From assembly GCF_030913705.1 (NCBI RefSeq), contig NZ_CP133190.1, positions 4,923,501 through 4,987,500 of the forward strand: DNA of 64,000 bases, read 5' to 3'. Below are positions 25,363 through 33,106 of this stretch, piece by piece; the first letter of the stretch is position 1, and every line of letters starts with the position of its first letter. The DNA comes from Anaerocolumna sp. MB42-C2. GTDB lineage: Bacteria; Bacillota; Clostridia; Lachnospirales; Lachnospiraceae. The notes under the pieces were generated by a model, which was not told where the DNA came from, ran no database searches, and worked only from the letters and a program-made list of their open reading frames with translations. The translations under genes were made by a program, and so were the position numbers.

Positions 25363-25390
25363 TTGACAATTAAATCCAAAATGCTATAAT
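25363..25390 (+). promoter_or_regulatory. Promoter of valS T-box transcript
   Basis: TTGACA (25363-25368) and TATAAT (25385-25390) with 16-bp spacing; a consensus sigma-A promoter. Confidence 0.85.
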
Positions 25391-25396
25391 TTAACT

Positions 25397-25692
25397 AACA
25401 TTTACAGGCAAAAGCGTTGACAAGGAGGAGTACTTGCTTATCCTGATGCACAGAGAGAAGATGGCTGGTGAAAATCTTCGTAATGGAAGCAGGGAAGTAG
25501 CCTTTGAGCTTTGGATCCAACGGATAATGCGATTTATCTTAGTAGACTCCAACGGAAATTTCTACCGTTATCAAGGAAAGCAGTATCGGAATTTAATTTC
25601 CCGTACTGACAAAGAGCAGTATTATACTGAATTTAGGTGGTACCACGGACATATCAGTTCGCCCTAAGCGTAAAGCTTAGGGCGATTTTTTT
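25397..25692 (+). promoter_or_regulatory. T-box riboswitch, valine specifier
   Basis: A leader of about 300 nt with the T-box signature AGGTGGTACCACGG (25635-25648), whose bulge pairs with the uncharged tRNA end, directly followed by a GCCCTAAGC/GCTTAGGGC terminator (25660-25692). In the 3' side of stem I the likely specifier codon is GTA (25497-25499), in the context GGAAGTAGCC, which is a Val codon and agrees with the downstream gene. Uncharged tRNA-Val should favour antitermination. Confidence 0.92.
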
Positions 25693-25741
25693 GCCTTTAT
25701 TAACGTTCTGCTTGTATATGTAAATAAAAGGAGGTATCTAC

Positions 25742-28105
25742 ATGGATAAAAAGTATGATTTTAAAATTGCAGAAAAAGAAATGCAGAACTTATGGAAAAA
25801 ATATGATATTTACAAGTTTCATAACGGGGAAGAGAAAAAGGTTTTTTCTATTGATACTCCGCCGCCGACAGTAAGCGGAAGTCTTCATATTGGCCACATA
25901 TTTTCCTATACCCAGGCAGAAATAATTGCCAGATTTAAAAGAATGCAGGGATTTGACGTATTTTACCCCTTTGGTTTTGATGATAATGGTTTACCTACCG
26001 AACGGCTGGTAGAAAAAACTGAAAAAATTCATGCCAGAGAACTGCCCAGAAGTGAATTTGTGGAAAAATGTATGGCTGTTTCAGAAAAATATGAAGAGGA
26101 ATTTAAACAAATGTGGGAATCACTTGGCTTTAGTGTTGACTGGAATCAGCAGTATCGTACCGTAATACCAAAAACCCAGAGAATATCCCAGCGTTCTTTT
26201 TTAGAACTGGTTAAAATGAAAAAAGCATACCGGAAAGAGTCACCGGTTTTATGGTGTACGGAATGTCAGACGTCTATAGCCCAGGCTGAACTGGATACGA
26301 AAGATTTAGCCAGTACCTTTAATTATCTGGAATTTAAGACAAACCGAACAGCTCTTACGATTGCAACAACACGTCCGGAATTATTATATGGCTGTGTTTG
26401 CCTTTTTGTTAATCCGGGTGATGAGAGGTATATTTCCTATATAGGTGAAACAGCCAAGGTTCCTTTGTATAATTTTACAATACCCATATTAGCCGATGAA
26501 GAGGTAAGTATGGAGAAAGGTACCGGAGTTGTTATGTGTGCAACCTTTGGAGATGCTGCGGATGCCGTTTGGTTCGAAAAACATAAACTTCCGTTGAAAC
26601 AGGTAATAAAACCGGATGGAAGAATCAGCGATGAGGTACCTTATCTTAGCAGAATGAAAGTAAAAGAAGCAAGAGAAGAAATTATCCGTCTCTTAAAGGA
26701 AAAATCATTATTAATAAAACAGGAGGAGATCACTCACACGGTTGCTGTCCATGAACGTTGCGGAAAGGAAGTAGAAATAATCCCATCCAGTCAATGGTAT
26801 ATTGATATTTTATCAGAAAAAGAAAGATTTCTAAAAGCAGCCGATGAAATTAACTGGTATCCGGCAAGTATGAAAACCAGATATCAATTATGGGTAAAAA
26901 ATTTAAAATGGGATTGGTGTATCTCCAGGCAGAGATATTTTGGTGTACCATTTCCGGTATGGTATTGCAAGAATTGCGGCAGGGAATTATTTGCAGATGA
27001 AGAAGAACTTCCGGTTAATCCTATGGAAAGTATACCTAAGGATACCTGCAGCTGCGGCTGTACTGAATTTGTGCCGGAAACTGCTGTCTTTGATACCTGG
27101 GCTACCTCTTCGGTTACACCTCTTATTAATGCCAGATTAGGGGAAAAAGATGATAGAAGTGATATTATTCTTCCTATGGGTATGCGGACACAAGCCCATG
27201 AAATCATTCGTACCTGGGCATTTTATACCATTGTAAAAAGTTTATACCATACCAATCAGATACCCTGGAAAGACATTATGATTAGTGGTTTTGTACTTGC
27301 CAAAAAAGGGGAAAAGATAAGTAAGTCAAAAAATAATGCAGTAAATTCCCCAGCTGTTTTAATTGATAGCCACTCAGCGGATGTTTTACGGTACCATTCT
27401 GCCAATTCTAAATTAGGTACGGATACCTTTTTTAGTGAAGATGAGTTAAAAAATTCTAAAAGATTCGTAACTAAGCTTTGGAATGCGTCCAGATTTGTTT
27501 TATCCCATTTAGAAGATGTGGACATAGATTATAAAGTGAATTTAAAACCGGTTGATCTTTGGATATTGGAAAAGGTTAAGGAAACAACTTTAAAAGTGAC
27601 GGACCTGTTAAATGAATACGAAATCGGGCAGGCAAGGCATGTAATTGATGAATTATTTTGGAAAGACTTCTGCGATTATTATATCGAAATAATAAAGGAA
27701 AGGCTTTATCAGCCGGATAAGCACGGAGCCGAAGCAAGAAAGTCAGGTCAATACGCTATATATTATGCCTTATTAGGTATTTTGAAACTTTATGCTATTT
27801 ATACTCCTCATATTACCGACTATATATACCAGGAATTTTACCGTGATCGGGAAAAAGAGATATCCATTCATAATTTGTGCTGGAAAACAGAGAATGACAT
27901 GAATCAGGAACTGCTGATATTCGGCGAAGAGTTAAAGAGAATAATTTTGGAGGTGCGAAGATATAAATCGGAGAACAATTTATCCATGAAAGATGAAATA
28001 GATATGGTTACTGTTGAAAGTAAACCTAATATTAAAAGGTACTTTAGGGAAACCGAAAATGACATATTAGCCTGCACCGGCAGCAAGGAAATCAACTATA
28101 AATAA
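25742..28105 (+). CDS. valS: Valine--tRNA ligase
   Basis: A 787-residue class I synthetase charging tRNA-Val. HIGH is at about 49-52 (VSGSLHIGH), the editing (CP1) domain follows (TIATTRPELLYG), and KISKS is at 525-529. It contains zinc-type Cys clusters (CTEC, and CKNCG then CSCGC). The length is about 90 residues shorter than the usual bacterial form because the C-terminal coiled-coil arm is missing, and the sequence is of the archaeal-like short type. It has the T-box leader and a strong GGAGG site. It may be a second or replacement ValRS. Confidence 0.93.
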   Translation: MDKKYDFKIAEKEMQNLWKKYDIYKFHNGEEKKVFSIDTPPPTVSGSLHIGHIFSYTQAEIIARFKRMQGFDVFYPFGFDDNGLPTERLVEKTEKIHARELPRSEFVEKCMAVSEKYEEEFKQMWESLGFSVDWNQQYRTVIPKTQRISQRSFLELVKMKKAYRKESPVLWCTECQTSIAQAELDTKDLASTFNYLEFKTNRTALTIATTRPELLYGCVCLFVNPGDERYISYIGETAKVPLYNFTIPILADEEVSMEKGTGVVMCATFGDAADAVWFEKHKLPLKQVIKPDGRISDEVPYLSRMKVKEAREEIIRLLKEKSLLIKQEEITHTVAVHERCGKEVEIIPSSQWYIDILSEKERFLKAADEINWYPASMKTRYQLWVKNLKWDWCISRQRYFGVPFPVWYCKNCGRELFADEEELPVNPMESIPKDTCSCGCTEFVPETAVFDTWATSSVTPLINARLGEKDDRSDIILPMGMRTQAHEIIRTWAFYTIVKSLYHTNQIPWKDIMISGFVLAKKGEKISKSKNNAVNSPAVLIDSHSADVLRYHSANSKLGTDTFFSEDELKNSKRFVTKLWNASRFVLSHLEDVDIDYKVNLKPVDLWILEKVKETTLKVTDLLNEYEIGQARHVIDELFWKDFCDYYIEIIKERLYQPDKHGAEARKSGQYAIYYALLGILKLYAIYTPHITDYIYQEFYRDREKEISIHNLCWKTENDMNQELLIFGEELKRIILEVRRYKSENNLSMKDEIDMVTVESKPNIKRYFRETENDILACTGSKEINYK

Positions 28106-28269
28106 TAAATCCGGGCTGGAGTCTGGCCTGTCAGATTCCGGCCTGCTCACTATCTGACTATATTGTTCCTGATTGAAACCATAGATTTCCAGTAAAGCTC
28201 TTTTCATGAAACAAAATATATGTTAAGATAATACGCAGTACTTAGTTTAGCTGAGTTTAGGAGGAAAGT

Positions 28270-29211
28270 ATGGAAGAAATTTTACTTTCGTTTCGTGTGG
28301 TATTTCCGATGTTTATCCTTATGGCATTAGGATATATTTTGAAACGAACGATACATTTAACAGATGCAACTTTAAAACAGATAAATAAAATGATATTCTC
28401 AATATTTCTTCCGGTGGTGCTTTTTAAAAACATCTATACATCGGACCTTTTAGCGGATGTAAATCCTTTATTGCTGATATTCGGCGGACTTGCTACCTGT
28501 ATTACTTTTCTTATCTTATACTTTTTAATGCCCCATTTTGTAAAAAACAGAAGTGATGCGGCAACGATGGTCCAGGGAATTTTCAGATCCAATAATGTTT
28601 TATTTGGATTAACCATTGTAGGTTCCATCTATCCGGATAGTGAGGTCCTTGGGATGGTATCCTTGCTTGCTGCACTAACCGTATTTATATATAATACCTT
28701 AGTCGTTTTTTTATTTGAGTCATATCGTGATGCCAAGATGAATGTGATCAGAGTTATGGCAGGAGTAGCTAAAAACCCTATGGTGGTAGGTATCTTTCTT
28801 GGTCTTCTTTTTCTGATATCCGGTATAAAACTTCCTGAGATGTTAATGGATGTGGTAAGTGATGTGGGAGGTATGGCTACACCTCTGGCTCTGATTGTAC
28901 TTGGCGGAACCTTTACTTTTAACGGGTTCGCCCGTTACAGGATTAAATTGATAGCATGCGCTTTAGGTAAGTTGATAGTCATTCCTGCAGTTGTTCTTCC
29001 GGTTGCAATATTAATCGGGTTTAGAGGAGCTGAGCTGGTGTCTTTAATGTCTTTATTTTCATCACCTACTGCGGTTGCTTCTTTCACCATGTCCGATCAG
29101 ATGGGTGGAAATGGTGAATTGGCAGCCTTAATCATTGTTGTAACCTCCATATGTTCCATTTTTACCATATTTTTCTGGACATATTTAGGAAATTTGTATG
29201 GTGTGATTTAG
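28270..29211 (+). CDS. AEC family transporter (auxin efflux carrier-like)
   Basis: A 313-residue membrane protein with about ten helices in two halves, of the bile/auxin efflux carrier superfamily. Recognisable parts are RVVFPMFILMALGYILKR, FRSNNVLFGLTIVG and the C-terminal SLFSSPTAVASFTMSDQMGG. Bacterial members move carboxylates such as malate; the substrate here is unknown. The ribosome site TAGGAGGAAAG is strong. The gap 28106-28269 holds a GGAGTCTG/CAGATTCC hairpin without a clear T-run. Confidence 0.88.
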   Translation: MEEILLSFRVVFPMFILMALGYILKRTIHLTDATLKQINKMIFSIFLPVVLFKNIYTSDLLADVNPLLLIFGGLATCITFLILYFLMPHFVKNRSDAATMVQGIFRSNNVLFGLTIVGSIYPDSEVLGMVSLLAALTVFIYNTLVVFLFESYRDAKMNVIRVMAGVAKNPMVVGIFLGLLFLISGIKLPEMLMDVVSDVGGMATPLALIVLGGTFTFNGFARYRIKLIACALGKLIVIPAVVLPVAILIGFRGAELVSLMSLFSSPTAVASFTMSDQMGGNGELAALIIVVTSICSIFTIFFWTYLGNLYGVI

Positions 29212-29217
29212 TTATCC

Positions 29218-29577
29218 TTACTCTTCATTACGTTCATCAAAACGCTTATTTTCCTGAGGGTCATATAGAGGACAATCGTAATCATACATGATGTCAATGA
29301 ATTTGTTCATATCGTCTTCATCCATTTGATAACAGTCAAAGCGAACGAAATTATTCTTCACGGTAAACTGAAAGAAACCGGAATTATCTTTTTCGTATTC
29401 ATTTTCTTCAACCAGTTTCCAATCCTTAAAGACCTCTTTTATGTCATTTAGAATGTCGTCGGTGGGTAGGTCATCAATGCCATATACTTCTTCGTCTCTG
29501 CTTAACAGGGTGTATACTTTCTGATTATTTTTGTATATACCCTCTTTATATTTCCAAAATCCCAATTCATAATCCAT
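29218..29577 (-). CDS. Hypothetical protein (119 aa, acidic)
   Basis: A 119-residue acidic soluble protein, convergent with the AEC gene (6 bp apart). It has a GAGGAT ribosome site. Visible features: an N-terminal DYELGFWKYKEGIYKNNQKVY and a C-terminal half rich in Asp/Glu/Tyr with FVRFDCYQMDEDDMNKFIDIMYDYDCPLYDPQ. The pattern is like immunity or SMI1-type small proteins, but I do not recognise a family. Confidence 0.6.
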   Translation of the reverse strand: MDYELGFWKYKEGIYKNNQKVYTLLSRDEEVYGIDDLPTDDILNDIKEVFKDWKLVEENEYEKDNSGFFQFTVKNNFVRFDCYQMDEDDMNKFIDIMYDYDCPLYDPQENKRFDERNEE

Positions 29578-29764
29578 TTTTTATCCTCGCTTTTCTGTAG
29601 GTAATTAGTACTTGTGAAATCAGATAGTTATCTGAATTAATGTGATTCATCTTATCATTGTACCATAAATCCTTAGCTTTTTGTAGATAATTTATACCAA
29701 TAAAAATTATTATGTTTCATATTCCTTAGACAGGATGATACAGGAAAATAATTCTAAAAAAGTG

Positions 29765-29793
29765 TTGCCAAAGAAAAACCGTTATGTTATACT
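29765..29793 (+). promoter_or_regulatory. Promoter of ABC-exporter attenuator
   Basis: TTGCCA (29765-29770) and TATACT (29788-29793) with 17-bp spacing, about 34 bp before the leader ORF. Confidence 0.75.
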
Positions 29794-29826
29794 TTTTCGA
29801 AATAACAAATTTTAGGAGAAAACAAA

Positions 29827-29883
29827 ATGAACAAATCTATTCTTATTATCCTAATTAGTCACTTACGATTTATGGAAAGTTAA
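29827..29883 (+). CDS. 18-aa leader peptide of ABC-exporter attenuator
   Basis: An ATG with AGGAGAA seven bases upstream opens an 18-codon ORF, MNKSILIILISHLRFMES. It is directly followed by stacked hairpins. Its hydrophobic ILIILIS core is like nascent peptides that stall ribosomes in inducible resistance leaders. Confidence 0.75.
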   Translation: MNKSILIILISHLRFMES

Positions 29884-29888
29884 CTTTT

Positions 29889-30026
29889 GCATCTATTGCA
29901 AGCATAGATGCAGATGTAATATTTCATTTGTGTCTATGCGGTTATGAATAGATTTCTTTTTTTAATATAACCGCATTGAATAATATTTTTCCTATTTAGG
30001 AAAATGTTATCCAAGGCGGTTTTTTA
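29889..30026 (+). promoter_or_regulatory. Transcription attenuator before ABC exporter
   Basis: Hairpin A pairs GCATCTAT (29889-29896) with ATAGATGC (29904-29911). Hairpin B pairs TGCGGTTAT (29937-29945) with ATAACCGCA (29967-29975). The terminator pairs AACCGC (29969-29974) through an AATAATATTTTTCC/GGAAAATGTTAT inner stem with GCGGTT (30016-30021) plus a T-run. B and the terminator share AACCGC, so they exclude each other: B is the anti-terminator. The design resembles tet(M)-type leaders. Confidence 0.78.
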
Positions 30027-30048
30027 TTTTCGACCGGGAAAATTTTCT

Positions 30049-30186
30049 GAACTTCCCTATAAGATAAAAAGGCCCGCCGGGCTAGATGCACATGAACATG
30101 CAAAAGGATAATATCCTTTGGTGGATTGTCACTGAAGTAACAGCGCGTCAGTAACAGAGTCTGGCAGACCAGACGCTTACTTATGC
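30049..30186 (+). repeat. Shared post-terminator module, copy B
   Basis: GAACTTCCCTATAAGATA (30049-30066) and, about 90 nt on, GAGTCTGG-CAGA-CCAGACGC (30157-30176) with CTTATGC match the blocks at 20563-20616. The 90-nt insert contains GGCCCGCCGGGC-type and GGATAATATCC hairpins. From 30186 to the gene a further TGCAATA/TATTGCA hairpin is seen. Confidence 0.7.
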
Positions 30187-30285
30187 AATAGAAAAAATAC
30201 GTCTTATTGCATGCAAAGGGGGTATCATTTTAAATTGGCATTTGGTACTTGATTCCAAAGTCTTTAGAAAGAAAGGGGATTTTTT

Positions 30286-31263
30286 ATGGAGGTTATTACA
30301 GTAAATCAATTAACAAAGAACTTTCAGGTTAAGGTAAAAGAAAAGGGTTTGGCAGGAAGTGTAAGGTCTATAGTAAAACCAAATTATAAAACTGTGAAAG
30401 CGGTTGATAACATTAGTTTTAAGGTGGAACAAGGAGAAATGCTTGCATTTATCGGTCCTAACGGAGCCGGTAAAAGCACCACGATAAAAATGCTTACAGG
30501 TATTTTATATCCGGACAACGGCAACATGTCAGTATTGGATATTAATCCGACAGAAAAGCGAAAAATGTTATCTTACAAGATAGGAACGGTATTCGGTCAG
30601 AAAGAGCAGCTTTGGACCCATCTTACACCGTATGATAATTTTAAATTCTTTGGAGCTATTTATGATTTGTCAAATGCAGAAACAGAAAAAAGGATTCAGG
30701 AACTAAAGGAAGTATTTGAATTAGAGGATTTTGTGAATACACCGGTGAGAAACCTTTCTTTAGGGCAGAGAATCCGTTGTGAAATCGTTGCTTCCTTAAT
30801 TCATAAACCGGAGATATTATTTTTGGATGAGCCAACGATTGGACTTGATCCGGTAGTTAAGGAAAATATACGGGAGCTCATTAAAAAAATGAATAAAGAA
30901 TACAGAACTACTGTATTTCTTACAAGTCATGATGTTGGAGATATTGAAAAGTTATGTAAAAGGATTATTATCGTAAACCACGGAAGAATTGTTTTAGATG
31001 ATACAATGGAAAACCTAAAATACCATTATCTGAATAAAAAAATTATTGAGGTGAAACTAAAAGAAGTATGCAGTTTAAAGGAAGAAATCGGGATTACGGT
31101 ATTAAAAAGTAAAGGCGGTAATATAAAACTGGAAGTGGATACAACAAAAAGAAAAATAAGTGAAGTATTTCAATTATTTGACGCAGATAACATGGTGGAT
31201 ATAAATATATCCAATGTACCGCTTGAATCCATTATTACGGAAATCTATAAGAATAAAGATTAA
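30286..31263 (+). CDS. ABC transporter ATPase (COG4586-like)
   Basis: A 325-residue ATPase paralogous to the one at 10708: same N-terminus (LTKNFQVKVKEKGLAGSVRSI), Walker A GPNGAGKST (about 57-65), signature LSLGQRIRCEIVASL, Walker B ILFLDEPTIGLD and C-terminal extension. A strong AAAGGGGA precedes the ATG. The attenuator upstream suggests antibiotic-responsive export. Its permeases follow after a small repeat element at 31302-31420. Confidence 0.9.
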   Translation: MEVITVNQLTKNFQVKVKEKGLAGSVRSIVKPNYKTVKAVDNISFKVEQGEMLAFIGPNGAGKSTTIKMLTGILYPDNGNMSVLDINPTEKRKMLSYKIGTVFGQKEQLWTHLTPYDNFKFFGAIYDLSNAETEKRIQELKEVFELEDFVNTPVRNLSLGQRIRCEIVASLIHKPEILFLDEPTIGLDPVVKENIRELIKKMNKEYRTTVFLTSHDVGDIEKLCKRIIIVNHGRIVLDDTMENLKYHYLNKKIIEVKLKEVCSLKEEIGITVLKSKGGNIKLEVDTTKRKISEVFQLFDADNMVDINISNVPLESIITEIYKNKD

Positions 31264-31301
31264 AGATCCATTTAACTTTGAACTTATATAAGTTGCATGG
31301 C

Positions 31302-31420
31302 AGGTTACCAGGTGTCAAAAGGTCAATTTAGCATTTTGAATGAATATCAGTATATATAGATTCAACGGAAGCTGCCCTTCCCCCGAACACTGGGTAAGGA
31401 CCTTTTAACACTAAAATCCT
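31302..31420. mobile_element. Non-coding inverted-repeat (MITE-like) element, copy 2
   Basis: GTGTCAAAAGGTC (31312-31324) is matched in inverse by GACCTTTTAACAC (31399-31411; one mismatch). The left arm continues with GCATTTTGAATGAATATC and TATATA as in copy 1 (23420 onwards). The element is short (about 119 bp), lacks the central palindrome, and sits inside an operon between the ATPase and permease genes. Confidence 0.7.
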
Positions 31421-31449
31421 GTTAAGTATAAGATTGAAAGGAGTGCCGT

Positions 31450-32238
31450 ATGAAAAAATACCTTTATATTTATAAAGCAACTTTAATTGAAAATCTCCAA
31501 TATATTATGAATATCTTATTGGGTTTTATCAGTTTCTTTATCATACTTTTTGTTTTCTTAAACCTGTGGGAATACATTTATTCAGATACCTTAAGCATAA
31601 GCGGGTATTCCATGAACCAAATGGTATGGTATGTTATAATTACTGAAATTATGTGGTTTGGTACCAGAAACCGAACCCTGACGAATCAAATCAGCAATGA
31701 TATTAAAAGCGGAACCATTGCTTATGGAATCAACAAGCCCTATAATTATTTGTTTTATATAGTTTCAAAACATCTGGGTGAGATTACGATTAAGTTTTTC
31801 TTGTTTTTAACTGCCGGCATATTACTTGGTTTTAGTTTTGTCGGTAAGCTATATAATTTTCATATTCGATTTCTTCCGTTGATAATATTGGCTGCATTTA
31901 CAGGCATCTTGATTAACAGTGTAATCCGAATCGGTATCAGTATACTGTCCTTTTGGATAGAAGATTCCGGCCCTTTCCATTGGATTTATGACAAATTAAT
32001 TATTGTTGTTGGTACCCTTTTTCCGATTGAGGTATTTCCGGTATGGATTCAGCCGTTTATTAAAGGTTCACCTATTTATGTAGTTACGTATGGTCCGGCA
32101 AAACTGATTATCGACTTTACTATGGATATGTTTTTTAAAGTTTTTGCTGTCCAGCTTGTTTATCTGGTGGTAACTATATTTCTATTAGGAATATTATTTA
32201 AGAGGGGAGTGAAAAAATTAAATGTTAACGGTGGTTAG
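31450..32238 (+). CDS. ABC-2 family permease (COG4587-like)
   Basis: A 262-residue membrane protein with about six helices, first permease of the second COG4586-type exporter. The coupling segment SNDIKSGTIAYGINKPYNYLFYIVSKHLGE corresponds to that of 11721-12518. GAAAGGAG precedes the ATG. It overlaps the next permease by 17 bp. The expected export channel is a heterodimer. Confidence 0.87.
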   Translation: MKKYLYIYKATLIENLQYIMNILLGFISFFIILFVFLNLWEYIYSDTLSISGYSMNQMVWYVIITEIMWFGTRNRTLTNQISNDIKSGTIAYGINKPYNYLFYIVSKHLGEITIKFFLFLTAGILLGFSFVGKLYNFHIRFLPLIILAAFTGILINSVIRIGISILSFWIEDSGPFHWIYDKLIIVVGTLFPIEVFPVWIQPFIKGSPIYVVTYGPAKLIIDFTMDMFFKVFAVQLVYLVVTIFLLGILFKRGVKKLNVNGG

Positions 32239-33016
32239 AAATCAATTAAAGGTAATATTTCTTTCAGTAAAATATAACATTATGCGGGAGATGACCAATC
32301 AGGTAACCTTTGCAACCAATATCCTTTTTATGATGTTAAATAACGCTATTTTTATCATCCAGTGGTTTATATTATTTCATTTGAAAGATAATATCGGTGG
32401 TTATAAAATGGAGGAAGTATTGGTATTATGGGGGCTTGCAGCCAGTACTTTTGGATTTTCCCACATATTTTTTAACATGGCATTTGATATACCTGATCTG
32501 ATTATAGGCGGTAAGCTGGATTCTTTTCTGGTTCAGCCTAAAAGTGTGCTCCTTGGTGTAATAACTTCAGGTACCAGTACCTCTGCAATAGGGGATCTGA
32601 TATATGGATATGTGATTTTATGTATATTTCGGTTCAGTCTGTTCAATCTTTTACTATTTACTGTCTTAACGGTTACAGGGGGATTGATTCTTACTTCTTT
32701 TGCAGTAATAATGGGCAGTATATCATTCTGGATTGTAAAAGGAGATATTATATCAAATAATTTAATTGGAGTAATGCTTAGTATGTCTACTTATCCGGAC
32801 GGTATATTTAAAGGTCTCGTAAGATTATTATTATATTCGATAATTCCCATAGGCCTTGTAATTTATCTTCCCACAAGGCTGATGATAAGTTTTCACATAT
32901 GGTATTTATTAATAATATTGGTATTTACAATATTTATTATAGGGCTTGCATTTTTTGTTTTTTACAGAGGATTAAAAAGATACTCCTCCAGTAATCTGAT
33001 GAGTGCCAGAGTGTAA
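32222..33016 (+). CDS. ABC-2 family permease (COG3694-like)
   Basis: A 264-residue polytopic protein, second permease, paralogous to 12622-13425. The loop DLIIGGKLDSFLVQPKSVLLGV carries the LDxxLxxP motif of this group. Translation begins inside the upstream permease gene, so the two are coupled. No terminator is evident in the 90 bp before the SulP gene. Confidence 0.87.
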   Translation: MLTVVRNQLKVIFLSVKYNIMREMTNQVTFATNILFMMLNNAIFIIQWFILFHLKDNIGGYKMEEVLVLWGLAASTFGFSHIFFNMAFDIPDLIIGGKLDSFLVQPKSVLLGVITSGTSTSAIGDLIYGYVILCIFRFSLFNLLLFTVLTVTGGLILTSFAVIMGSISFWIVKGDIISNNLIGVMLSMSTYPDGIFKGLVRLLLYSIIPIGLVIYLPTRLMISFHIWYLLIILVFTIFIIGLAFFVFYRGLKRYSSSNLMSARV

Positions 33017-33106
33017 ATATATTTACAATCATACTTGAAAATAATTGAAAGAAAGACTATTATCTTTAAGTATATCTTTTTACAAATGACATGGAGGCTT
33101 TATTAA

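Noticed and set aside
25434-25667. 77-codon frame starting TTG in the valS leader
   Set aside because: It coincides with the T-box RNA; structure and motif fully explain this region.
28115-28150. GGAGTCTGG..CAGATTCC as a third copy of the shared attenuator module
   Set aside because: Only the first nine bases agree with the shared block; the GAACTTCCC block, a leader peptide and a terminator are missing.
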